Origin: Liolophura sinensis
Taxonomy: Eukaryota > Mollusca > Polyplacophora > Chitonida > Chitonidae
NCBI RefSeq assembly: GCF_032854445.1
Contig: NC_088302.1
Span: forward strand, 36,338,191 to 36,402,190
Length of the DNA stretch: 64,000 nucleotides
Direction of reading: 5' to 3'
Shown: positions 1-10,985 of the stretch, piece by piece
How the letters are laid out: every line of letters starts with the position of its first letter
Numbering within the stretch: the first letter of the stretch is position 1
Translations under genes and position numbers: made by a program
Notes under the pieces: generated by a model
Databases searched by the model: none
Told to the model about the DNA's origin: nothing
The model's input: the letters and a program-made list of their open reading frames with translations, nothing else

Positions 1-303
1 TGGGCTTATATCACGTTTTATTAAACAGCTTCACGTATATTAGAAATAAAAATCCCAGTTTTAAAGACTGATCATCTGATGACCCATGAAATAATACTGA
101 TTTTATTACACTTTGTTATAGATTGTGCAAACTTGGCGGCGTGGAGTGTGAGGCTGCTAGACCAAGCCTATGTAAAAATATACATGTATCTGAACAGGTG
201 TTGGAAGACTGTGTTACAGTTATTCTTGCTGTCCATGATCATGGTATGCATTTTTTTAAATGCTCCGCATTAGTCACAGTTACTGACCACCCTTTTGTGT
301 CTT
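1..303. other. No feature recognised
   Basis: AT-rich sequence left of duplicated block A. Only short open frames occur, with no recognisable protein similarity, splice structure or repeat. Confidence 0.5.
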
Positions 304-570
304 AAAGTCTCATCGGTACTATCGGTTAACTGACATACCAGGATAAACATGCTCGATTTGTTATACGCTGTCTTGGAGATGCCGTACACGCCATAATATC
401 ATGGACTTGTATACCTGACGAGTCGCTGGTGGTTTGTTTTTGAGGTTTTCCATTTCACCTTTATACCGTTAATTGTTTGGGTTATCAGCTATTCTGTGTG
501 GTTAATTATATTATAAGGCAATATTATATGTGATTACTTTTGATTGGTGTCTAGCGCAATATGTTGTCGG

Positions 571-585
571 TTATATAAAATGGAG
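571..585 (+). promoter_or_regulatory. Possible TATA-box in block A
   Basis: TTATATAAAATGGAGCG matches a TATA core and is retained in the block A copy at 19246-19260. No transcript unit can be seen downstream, so this is a weak candidate only. Confidence 0.15.
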
Positions 586-1144
586 CGTTCCAACGAGCAA
601 TTAGAGGAATAAGTCATGTAATGCGTGCATGGTTTATTTAAGCCGTACAAAAGCCTTCTGGGCTATAATATATATACATATCTAATCCTTGCAGGGAACT
701 CAGCCATCATGTAAAGCTTCTACGTGCGTGGGTGCTCAAGCTGAAGGCCATGGTGTGGATGGTAGTTTTAAAAGTCCATCAAGCGTAAACATTTAGAAGG
801 ACTCTGCACTATACCAGCTTTTTGATTTGGATGTTAAGTTCAAAGGAACAATGTATTGGAATATTGTTTTCTTTATTATTTTCGTGTACTCTTCCACGGT
901 TTTATTCCACACGTAACATTACCATATCGTAATCTCCATTCTGCAAATTTCTCTCATTGTAAACACTGTAGGACTCGACGCCTGTCTACGCCTTACGCAA
1001 TCTTTAAGGGCCTCAGGGCGCTCCAAAATGCGCTCCTATGAAACACTCGGTATAAAAATCCTCTCGGATTGGTAAGTCGTCAGAAAGAGAAATGCCATTT
1101 CACACAGGCACAGATGCAATGGCGTTTGCGAGGTATGACTACAA

Positions 1145-1375
1145 ACGTCTAGGAGTCCTGGTGAGCTGAGCCTTCAAATGAGTCGACTTGAAACAGGAAT
1201 GCTTCGTTCACCAATGGGGTCGTGGGTCGGTCCTGACTTTAACACATGAATCTTCAGTTACATGGTCAGGTTTCCCTGAGATTTACTCAGTTTTCTTCAC
1301 AGGGACAAAAATTACCCGTCTGAGGATACCCCGGAATAAAACTCAGATCAAACAAATATTATAAAATCAATAACA
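1145..1375 (+). repeat. SINE-like remnant inside block A
   Basis: The stretch begins GAGCTGAGCCTTCAAATGAG and ends in an A-rich segment. The counterpart in the other A copy (about 19931-20170) retains a B-box-like GGGTTCGAATC at about 19994. That points to an old tRNA-derived SINE that was present before the duplication. It is degenerate here. Confidence 0.4.
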
Positions 1376-2671
1376 AAAACGATGCAAGGCAACAAATCAA
1401 CAAAAACAATCTTGTCATTGCAAAAGTTATAGGCGGCTATCGTGTAGCGTGTCATTATCCTCATGAACTGTGCCATTATAACGGGTCATGGCTCCTTGGG
1501 AAGGGTTAAATGTTATTTGATACAGTCGTAGAAGGAGCAGGTATTGATCACAGCGCTGTGCATTCAACCACCTATATTCTATACGAGTGAGTGCTCTGCA
1601 CATATACGTTAGTGCACTAAAGCAATTCCGCTCTGGTATATGCAGGTCGGGGTGCGAAAAGTTTTCATAGAATTGTATATTGCTTTGTTTGCTGTGATGT
1701 GGCTGTTCAACCTCATTGCGTTTATATCGCCACCGTGCACATATCCTTACAACACAATCCAGATCTATGTATATAGTGTCGCGTCATTGGATGGAACGCT
1801 GGGGACTATGACATGCAGCTGACATGTCATTCGATCAAAGTAACTGTGTACAGTACTGTATACTGATAAAGTCTTTGTAGTGATCCGCCAGGGTCTTGTA
1901 CCAGGTGTTGCTTTTACTCCGTAATTACAATGTGGGCGGAGAGCTTGTATACATACATATGAGGTCAAAATTGTATGATACGCCAATGCTATAGTCCATG
2001 TCTGTGTTCGCAATGTTTTTTTTTTTTTTGTTCTTCAGACATTGTATGGTTGACCGAGACATAACATAGGAATTACAACCTTGGCCAATTATACATGCGT
2101 ATATATGATGATATCACAATCAACCAGACTCGCTGACGTCTAGATGTCGAAAGTGTTGTTCTGAATGTGTCTGACGTGGTTCATTGGCGGTATAACAACG
2201 GTACGGCATCATGCATAAGCTACATCAGGAACGGCGTAGAACAAATGTTTTAATACGTAAACAATGAAAAATGCATGTCAATAACAGCTTCATATACAGA
2301 AAAGCATTGGTGCTATTTATTGAATCTATGCTTCGAAAAAGACATTCGTATACCAGTCAACAACCCAATAAGAATTTTTCAGGTCAGTAATCGCAAGGCC
2401 ACGTTCACTTGCAATATATTTTGAGCTGTGTTGTAGAGAATCACAGTTAGTTTGAAGGGTGCACCTGTACTTATATAACGAAGGCTACAAGTCATGAATT
2501 ATTCATACGAATACTTTAGGCCTACACTGGTCGCAAGATCGAGAGAAAAAAATCATAGTCTTCAACGGTTCTTTATCTTTTGACCTAGGTTTATAACGTA
2601 AACATTTACGTTATACCACGACCTTGTCCTCAGTTTGTCCACTGTACGAAGAGGACATGCGTATGAATATT

Positions 2672-2850
2672 TATTTATTTATTTATTTGATTGGTGTTTT
2701 AGGCCGTACTCAAGCATATTTCACTTATACGACGGCGGCCAGCATTATTTTGGGAGGACACCGGCCAGAGCCCGGGGGAAACCCACCACAATCCGCAGGT
2801 TGCGGGAAGACCTTCCCATATACGGCCGGAGAGGAAGCCAGCATGAGCTG
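2672..2850 (-). mobile_element. SINE-1, 5'-truncated, with target-site duplication
   Basis: Minus-strand element: its 3' (TAAA)n tail appears as TTTATTTATTTA on the plus strand at the left. The body has GGCGGCCAGCATTAT and CCGGAGAGGAAGCCAGCATG, and it stops at the point where the tRNA-derived head would begin. Flanks are GCGTATGAATATT (2659-2671) and GCGTATGCATATT (2851-2863), a 13-bp duplication with one mismatch. Block B copies 2 and 3 carry the empty site, so it inserted after the duplication. Confidence 0.88.
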
Positions 2851-3714
2851 GCGTATGCATATTAATAAGATCTGTTAACATTGCCTGGTAATATTAGCAA
2901 TTTCATGCGGCGTCACTATAGCCCAACAGTCGATTTCTTTATGCATTATTTCATACAAAAGAGATGTCCTAACTTAAGTGTTAAACGTCAGTCACGGTTC
3001 CGAACCTGCCTGAACCGTACCATACTGTTCAGAAAGATCGAAGAGTTAGTCTGTGGCTTCGACAGTTATACTGCATGTGGCCGATTCCGACATTTCTGAC
3101 TTTGTCACAGTGCTTGGTTTTTGGTTATGGAATTTGAGATTTTGACATATATGTCTTAAGATAACATTAGGAAGATGGGCTAAAAATAAGCTCTAAAATC
3201 ATATTTAAATTATGTACCGGTAAATGTACTGTGCAATTACGAGTCTTGTACACATCACTGTGGAAGGACCACACGGTGAGATACATTAACATATGTTCCT
3301 CTGTGGTACCACAATGTCAAAACTGTTTGGTAATTTGCAGGGATATTAACTTGTCGTTGTTCTGTGTCATTCATGAATGCAACGAAACTGCACAGCAGCC
3401 ATGTGTGCAAAGTGTATAGATTGGTATATAGAATGCATTATGTCCGAAACAAAAAAGTCAGTACCAAACGCACACTGACCTTCATAAATAGAAAATGTTT
3501 CACTTATCTCGAAGCGAAAATCAACATGTTGATGTTTATAGTTAATAGGACTGATAAACCAACAATGAAAGTTGATTTTCGTCGCATGTGTGTTTGTGCT
3601 GTGTTGATTCATACATACGATAGCCGAATGTAACAAGTTCGTGTTTAATGTGTTCATCATTAGTTCCTTCCCCCAGGCCATGTGCAATATTATATTATAT
3701 CTTATATCAGTGTC

Positions 3715-3815
3715 AGATATTTGGATTTATTCCACCCATTTAGACCGCCTTCATATAAGTGATAAAGTCTTGAGCACGGCGTCAAACACCGATCAAGCAG
3801 TGATTCCGACCACTC
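3715..3815 (+). repeat. Old SINE 3' tail inside block B1
   Basis: The pattern TTATTCCACCC, then TATAAGTGATAAAGTCTTGAG, then GGCGTCAAACACCGATCAAG matches the 3' end typical of the SINEs in this window. It is also present at 10195-10295 and 13820-13920, so it predates the B duplication. Confidence 0.5.
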
Positions 3816-3948
3816 ACCAGTCACAGATACATCATCAGCTTCAGTCCGAGATCCACCCAAGGTCATGCGTGCGCTCCCTGCAATTCTAAATAGTCCTTCA
3901 TTCCTTATCCCCCGTAGATACCGCTTTCATTTATGTAAACCCCATGCA

Positions 3949-4213
3949 GCTGTATGTCACAGCTGAAAATGCCATCGGGAGTAAACAAAGCGTCTAAGAC
4001 CGCTTAGTTGAGATTGTCAGAACTATATGCGCATGAATAATTAAATGACAACGTGTGTCCAGGCAGAGGCATTTTGTGATGGCAAAATGTCACAGATGAA
4101 AATGCCATCTGGAGGAGACACAGCGTCTAATGCCGCTTAGTTGAGAGAGTCAGACATATATGCGCATAAATATTTGAATGACAACACGTATCCAGGCAGA
4201 GGCATTTTGTAAT
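3949..4213. repeat. 133-bp tandem duplication within block B1
   Basis: Two adjacent versions of a stretch running from GTCACAG(C/A)TGAAAATGCCATC to AGGCAGAGGCATTTTGT. Blocks B2 (about 10430-10570) and B3 (about 14060-14170) have one version each, so this is a local duplication in B1. Confidence 0.7.
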
Positions 4214-4739
4214 GGCCGTATGATTGCATAGATTACCCCGATGAACAGAGAAATAAAACAAATACGACGGAACTGGAATTGCTTGATGGTTTTAAGACTT
4301 GTTGGTTAGAGTTGTGATAGTAATTTATCCATATGCTGCTACATTCTCTTCTGACAAGATGTGAAGTAATGCTTACCTGTGACCCAGATCAGCAGTATCG
4401 GGGGCCTAATATACCGGATCTCTCTTCGTCATGCATATATGGTTTTGGCTATATGGTGATAAACAAACAGACTTCTGTAACCAAACATCTGCATTTCTGA
4501 TGTGGCCAGTGTAAAGATCCATCACTCCACGAAATATGCACGCCTATTCCCAATGACATTCCTTTCTAAGCACTAGTTAGGATTAAATATTACTCTCAAC
4601 TTATGCCGTTTGTGTCTAATTCCTGGAATTTAAAACCGCAGTGCAGAACAGAACCATTATTGCTGGTGTCATGTTTTTGTTGTGTTCTTGATTATATTTT
4701 CCACACGGGTTATTCCCTCACAGCACTATAACAACAACG

Positions 4740-4860
4740 CATGCGTTCTTACGAGACACAGAATGTTATGACTGCCATTTTGCCAGCTATCACACTATCG
4801 TCTCTGCTCTTGTCTTACTCTCTATGCTGTACGACTAATTATATAATAAATATTTCATTG
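4740..4860 (+). repeat. Dispersed repeat family X, fragment
   Basis: Contains GCCAGCTATCACACTATCG followed by TCTTACTCTCTATGCTGTA, the core seen at 30.8-33.5 kb and 52.9 kb. Confidence 0.6.
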
Positions 4861-4879
4861 TCGGATAAGGTAACGCACC

Positions 4880-5185
4880 CAGTTTCCTGAAAACCCAAGG
4901 GCGAAACACTTACCATATACTAGTATATACTTTATCACTATAAAAAAAGCCTTTGTACTATTTGTCCACAAATAACCAGTTACCATGGTAATACAGTGCT
5001 GTAAATATGTTCAACAGGATGTAACGCATGGTACACATAATGGTTGGTTTTACCTTGATACTGACTGGGCGACACGACATGTCGTCCTTTCTGTCAACAT
5101 ATGCTGACTGCCAGACTGAGTATACTCAGAATTAGAATTTAGCCTACAGAATCATCAATAACATTTTTCTTGCCACGAAATGCCA
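4880..5185. repeat. Segmental duplication block C, copy 1
   Basis: Aligns to 17005-17345. Shared strings include GGGCGACACGACA, GTCGTCCTTTCTGTCAACAT and CTACAGAATCATCA / CTGCAGAATCATCA. No coding potential is seen. Confidence 0.7.
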
Positions 5186-5854
5186 ACGAACTTAACTGCA
5201 CTCTTTCCGGTTTCTTTTGTTTTGACTTCCGGTCCGAGTGTGTTGTCAGCGCGCTGCATCAAGCTACCACTAACACTTAGCACGTCACTACACGAGCAAA
5301 ATCAAGAGTGTCGGACTATACTAAATAAAAACAGTCAGTCATACAAAATGGAGAATATTTAAGACTAGTAAGTGGAATATATCATGAAATGTCTGGGTGG
5401 TTTATTTAAGCTGCTAATTTGCTATGTGCAAATGATGGCAATGATGTAAAGTGAACGTAAGAAGTGTGTTATTTATGGGTTCATTGTAGAGGTTTTCGCA
5501 CTTCAAACTATGTTAAAGTCCAGGCAAATTTTGGGGTGTAAGAAAGATTATCGTCAAATGCACGAAGTAAGACGAATTGTTTGTGAGCAGCTGGCAAGAT
5601 TTGGGCTACAATGCTTGCAGAGGTCCCAATAATGCGCGCTCGAAACAGGTGTCGCGTATTGTCGGCACAGCCAGATATTTAAAGGCAAATTTTCTTATTT
5701 TGAAACTACATAGGTATCCTTTTTAAACTTTATGTGGTATAATTTTTAATCAATGTACAGGTGTATAAGTTTGGTCTATAGTGTTGTCTTTCTTTCAACG
5801 TTTATTTGATTACGAAATCTAGAGACTCGGGCAAGATCAATCCCAGGTCGGCTC
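5186..5854. other. No gene; possible block A remnant
   Basis: About 5330-5420 resembles block A at 570-650 (ATGGAG, then TGGTTTATTTAAGC). Nothing else is recognised in the stretch. Confidence 0.3.
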
Positions 5855-6085
5855 GATTTGCATCTCAGCATCTAGAGGTTAAAGCAAGGGTAACAGGACT
5901 AGTTGGCCTGGTGTCATCATAATGTCAGTGAGTGGGGTGTCATGTCTGGTGTCTTAGTGATGATACTTCACTGGCGGAAGCACTTTGGCGTCGTGGACTC
6001 ACCCTGTTGGACAGTCTACGTACAGGCAACTATGGATTTCACGTCGTCATATGACTGAAATTTTTTCATGACGTTAAACCCCAGC
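5855..6085. repeat. Dispersed repeat (family also at 21030)
   Basis: Contains AGTGGGGTGTCATGTCTGGT, then CACTGGCGGAAGCACTTTGG, then CGTCGTCATATGACTGAAAT and ACGTTAAACCCC. The same order is seen at 21030-21310. The ending resembles the SINE 3' region. It is an old transposable-element-derived repeat, and I do not recognise a named family. Confidence 0.6.
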
Positions 6086-7444
6086 ATACATACATACGTA
6101 CGAATTGGACGACAATTGAAAAGCCTGTGTGTTTGTGAATAATTAGTTGTCACATTCGTGTTCACTTTATCTCTTTCCCTGCCCGCTCTATTGCTTAGGC
6201 CTTCGTGTAGCAGCAATAAGGGGTCGAAAAAGCTCGTCTGACCATTTGGATGGTTTTACATGAAGTTCGATTGAAATGTCTACCTTCGATGAATATGTCA
6301 TAGGCCTACAAAGCAATCGTATCAGAAGTTGACTAACTATCATGGCATGTTTGTCATGACGATGAAAATCCGCACATCATTTGCGACAAGTTCGTCAGTT
6401 ATTTGTCATGTAAATTCCTATATGGTTAATTCCAGACACTCCGTTTTCCTCCACTCACGACACAGCATGACCATTGAAGAATAAGTGAAATACTCTCAGG
6501 TGTGTTGTTAAGCCCTCTTGATGAATATATCATTTAATCTTACTCTGTTTAAAATGTGTATGGCACTATATCGGGTAAATTTTAGGCTCAAACATGACAA
6601 ATCTTGAGAGGGTTTTTCTTATTTGGTGTCAATCGATAGAGCTATGTTTGGATAAACTTCCCTTACTTTTGGCATTCGCTTTTCTGTTAGAAAACAATGA
6701 GGTTTGGTGATGACAAGAAGCATGCATCTGATCTGAATATGGGAATAGCTATTTTCTGCCTCGTCGCGGTGCTGACAGAGTGGCGGCGTTTTTGGCAATT
6801 TTGGAATCCCTTAACCGAGTTTTTGGCTGTAGTGTTGGGAAAATGCGTGGGTATTTATTGGTGAGCGAGTGTAGATTTGCAGACATGAATGGCTCATTTT
6901 GTAGATTTAACACGTGGGAAATTGTCTGCCCAGTGGGCGTGGAATGAAACCAGATATAGCTTGGTATTATAATGACATGGAAACTTGTTTTGCTGAAGGG
7001 AATAAGGCTAATCGTAGATTGCTTGGTGTGGATGTTTATTATACGGAGATTTTTCACGGCTGAAGGGAAATGGCTATTCGGGAAGTTAGTGACAGGGTGT
7101 ATTGTCTGTAATAAGGATTAGTAGACACATCTACCGTCAGATTTTCCAAGTGCCATAAAAGTAGTGCATCGACCAAACTTCGTTTAGAAGTTTATTCACT
7201 GATACACTTTTCAGGACTATCTTATTTCCCCTAAATGCGTAGTCTGTTTGAAGACTTTCGTCAGAAAACTCATAAGTGCATATTTAAATTACAATATCTT
7301 GCATTTGATTGGCCAACGTAAAGAATTAAAATATCAAGCAAGTCCACGTTATTATAGGTTTCTTATCGCCGATTCCTTTCTTTATATAGTATACTTAAAC
7401 AAAGCTTTAATGCATTCGTGATCTATATATGACTTAAAGAAAAT
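6086..7444. other. No feature recognised
   Basis: AT-rich non-coding sequence. One minus-strand open frame of about 100 codons (6749-7057) has no recognisable similarity or gene context. Confidence 0.4.
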
Positions 7445-10400
7445 CTATCTATGCAGGTCAAGTGCATGAGAATTCCTATCGCCAGAATATATATAAAGAA
7501 GCTAATACAGATGACTAGCAAAACGATACAATAACAACACTAAATTAACAAGCCACTATTCGATCTAGCCAGCCTTTCTTAATTTTTCTTTATCTCTCAA
7601 CTTTTTAAAATGTTACCTCCAATAATCCTCAATGTTGTCTTTCACCAGATTGCTAAGCGATGATTCGATAATTTTACAATGCTTTGAATGCCAATTAGGT
7701 CGACATATCGGCAGAATATTTCTCAGAAATCAATTTATTAACTTCACCGAAATCAACCAAATTTGCCATTGGACTTATGTGAGAAACCAGTAACTCCAAA
7801 AGCCAAGTTCCAAATGTGACGTAACAGTGTTCACATCTTCTTGGCAAAGACGGGGTGGGATTCTACGTGTCACCCGTCCATTATAAACATGGTACCTGAA
7901 TGTGTGATAAGGGTAGAGATAACCTGGATTATCACACGGTTAATTATGGACGGTTGTGTAATAACGGTCCCAGGTGTAAGCCCAAGCAGTGTGACCAAGT
8001 TCGGCGCAGCGTATGTTGTTATTTTGGGGCAAGAATACACTTCTTTGCATTCGAAATTAAAGATGTATTATGCATAATGGATGATGCATATGCTAAATTA
8101 AGTATCATAAGTTAATGGTTTAATGTAAAATATAATAAAGATAAGAATAATATTTAATATCATGAAAAGGCATGTCGATAAAAGCTTTGTATTTAGAATA
8201 CCTTTTGTGGTGTTTGTTGGATACCAATGCCACTTGCAATGTTTTACGAAGTGATTTGAAGAGAATTACAGTTCGATTGAAAATTGTACCTTTATTTATT
8301 AACAAAGACTTCAAATTATGAATTAACCTGGCGAAATCAGACGCCTGCATCGTTTACATGATCGAGAGTGAAAAAGATCATTGTCATCAGGCAGGCATAG
8401 ATGTCATTTAGAAAGGGGATTAAGTAAGAGTATTGTCGTTATTAGGGATTACACTTTCTGACTATAACACCGATTCTAACGCTGAAAATTGGCTGAGACC
8501 AGTGTGGGATTGGAACCAGCCAATTTTCAGCACAAAAATCTCTGCTATACTCAGAAAGTGACATCCCTAAAAACGATAATAATGTTATCATAATCGTCGA
8601 TGTTTTGAAACGGCTCATTATGTTTTGACCGAGGTTTACCAGGTAAACATTGGCGTTAAATCACGGCTTTGTCCGTCCACTGTGCAAAAAGGACATGCGT
8701 GTGAATATCAGTAAGACCTGTTAACATTGCCTGGTGATATTAGCAATTTCACGCGGCGTCACTATAGCCCAACAGTCGATTTCTGTATACATTATTTCAT
8801 ACAGAAGAGATGTATTAACTTAAGTGTTAGAAAGTCACGGTTAAGTCACGGTTCCGAACCTTCCTGAACCGTACCATACTGTTCAGAAAGATCGAAGAGT
8901 GAGTCAGTGATTTTTGGCAGTTATACTAAATATACCACTCAGGTACTGGGGTCAATATCCACATGTCTCACTTTGTCATAGTGCTTTGTTTTTTGTTATG
9001 GAATTTGAGATTCTGACATATAGGTCTTAAAGCTGTTTGGTAATGTGCAGGGATAATAACTTGTCGTTGTTCTGCGGCATTCATAAAAGCACCGAAACTG
9101 CACAGCAGCCATGCACGATGTCTGGTGTGGTGAAGAGAATTTATTTTGTCCAAAACATAAACGTTAGCACTAAACTCACATTGGCCTTTGTCAACAGAAA
9201 TTGTTTCGCTTATCTAGGAACGAGAATCAGTGTTAAAGTGTTTAACTGAGGATACAGGCTTTCCAATGTCCTTTTGTTGTTTATAGATAACAGGACTGAT
9301 AAACCAACAATGAAAGTTGATTTTTGTCGCATGTGTGTTTTTGCTGTGTTGATTCTATATCATACGATAGCCGAATGTAACAAGCTCGCGTTTAATGTGT
9401 TCATCATTAGTTCCTTCCCCCAGGCCATGTGCAATATTCCTCTCTGAACAAATAATAGAGTTCTCAGAAAGGCTTAATGTAACTGGGATCCACCAGCTGT
9501 ATACAGGCTGTATATTATTGCATAACGGATAATACCGTAGATAAAGTTTCTGATTTCTCCCGGGGAGTGGCTCATGGCTGCACCCTGGATATCCGCTGAT
9601 CACGTGGTACGATCGGCAGGTGAGTGCAGAAAGGAGTGAGCTGTGCATGTGACAAAACTGTTCTACTTATCAAGAGAGAACATCAGGCTGAGAGAAAATT
9701 GATCCAAGGACTCCTCCTGTTCGCAAATCAACAGAGGTAGGCTGCTTGAGGTTCCCAGACTGAGCAAGAAATGTCAGTTTTAAAACATTCATGATTCGAG
9801 GTTTCTCTCATTTACCTCGGCCTTCGAGCACGAAAATTTTGCCTCACCACAAACAGTTAGCGGCAGAATGAACCAAGGACAACATGCAAATCTTCATAAT
9901 CCATCGTAATCACAAAATATAAGGTGAGGGACGAACCTGAAGTCTGCTGCGATGTTTTATGGAATGATACGCCAAACATAGTAAAAAGAATATGTTTCTT
10001 TTTAGCCTAGACCAATAAAGTGATATATCATAAAAAATGACTGGATTCGAGCAAAAAACCTCAATTGGTTAAGAGTAATAACAGAAAGCTCACACCTTGC
10101 ATCTGACAAACCACATGAATGTCATATCAGGTATTTGGCTAAGGTTGATGGGTACCCCTATTACTGCGGTTACCCAGGTTACGTCGATTACACCAGTTAC
10201 CCTGGTTTACTCCACCCAAACTGACCGCCTTTATATAAGTGATAAATTCTTGAGCACGACATCAAACACCGATCAATCAGACAGTCAATCCACTTCAACA
10301 GTCACTTGTACATCGTCAGTTTTAGTCCGAGATCCACACAAGGACATGTGTACGCACCCTGCAATTCTGAATCGTCTTATATTCCTTATGCTCATGGATA

Positions 10401-10985
10401 CTGTATCATTTATATAACCCCCTGCAGCTGTATGTGACAGTTGAAAATGTCTTCTGGGTGAAACACAGCGTCTAAGGCCGCTTAGTTGAGTTTGTCGAAC
10501 TATGTGCGCATAAATATTTAAATGACAAGACGTATCCAGGCACAGTCCTTTCTTAATTAAGTGGAACATTTTCTAATGGCTCTATGGTAGCACAGATTGC
10601 CACGGCGACAGCGAAATAAAACAAGAACGACGGAAGTGGAATTGTTCGATGGTTTTGAGAGTTACTGATCAGGACATATCCTGCTACATTCTCTTCCGTC
10701 AGGAAGTGAGCTGCTGATTACCTGTTACTCAGATGACCACTATCTGTGACTCAGTATACACTGGAGCTCTCCTCTTCATGTATATACATATGGTTCGGAC
10801 TTTTCGACGATCAACAGACTTCTGTAACCAGGCATTTGCATTTCTGACGTGGCCAACATGAAGATCCATGACTCCACAAAAGATGCACGCCTATTCCCCG
10901 TGACCTGCCTTTGTAAGCACGACTTCGAATTAAATATTGCTCCTAACTTATGCCTTTCGTACCTAATTTCTGGAATTTAAAACAG
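7445..10985. repeat. Segmental duplication block B, copy 2
   Basis: A tandem 3.5 kb neighbour of copy 3, collinear from GGTCAAGTGCATGAG (7458; GGTCAAGTGCGTGAA at 10996 in copy 3) to the GGAATTTAAAAC end. The stretch 9290-9650 is nearly identical to 12905-13263. It carries a private 150-bp hairpin (8431-8581) and a private deletion near 9030. Open frames on the minus strand are shared with copy 3 but accumulate mainly replacement differences, so I do not call a gene. Confidence 0.82.
8431..8581. mobile_element. Foldback (MITE-like) hairpin inserted in block B2
   Basis: The outer arms at 8431-8461 and 8551-8581 are inverted copies (TTAGGGATTACACTTTCTGA against TCAGAAAGTGACATCCCTAA). The inner arms GCTGAAAATTGGCTG (8481-8495) and CAGCCAATTTTCAGC (8517-8531) are a perfect 15-bp inverted pair. 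Copies B1 and B3 lack it. The flanks ATCATTGTC and ATCATAATCGTC may be a degenerate target duplication. Confidence 0.75.

Larger units (their letters stand above)
304..2137. repeat. Segmental duplication block A, copy 1
   Basis: About 1.8 kb that aligns collinearly, with scattered substitutions and small indels, to 18957-20939. Shared landmarks include ACATGCTCGATTTGTTATA (348 and about 19005), a stretch around 571 with TTATATAAAATGGAGCG, and a well-matched 170-bp segment at 1550-1720 versus 20360-20540. No open frame is conserved between the copies, so I read it as non-coding duplicated DNA. It is followed directly by block B copy 1. An A-like stretch at about 5330-5420 suggests the A-B-C unit was once tandem. 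Confidence 0.8.
2150..4640. repeat. Segmental duplication block B, copy 1
   Basis: Collinear with 11610-14590 and 8170-10985. Shared landmarks include the segment around 3540-3680 (AACAGGACTGATAAACC versions), CACAGCGTCTAA near 4120, and the end near 4640 (CCTGGAATTTAAAAC). Relative to copies 2 and 3 it lacks about 680 bp just after GCCATGTGCAATAT (3690). It carries an extra SINE at 2672-2850 and a local 133-bp tandem duplication. No reading frame is maintained across copies. Confidence 0.8.

Noticed and set aside
9355-9648. 97-codon open frame on the minus strand that also occurs at 12970-13263
   Set aside because: The two versions differ by about a dozen amino-acid changes and few silent ones, the B1 copy is broken, and no family is recognised. 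The open frame is explained by recent duplication.
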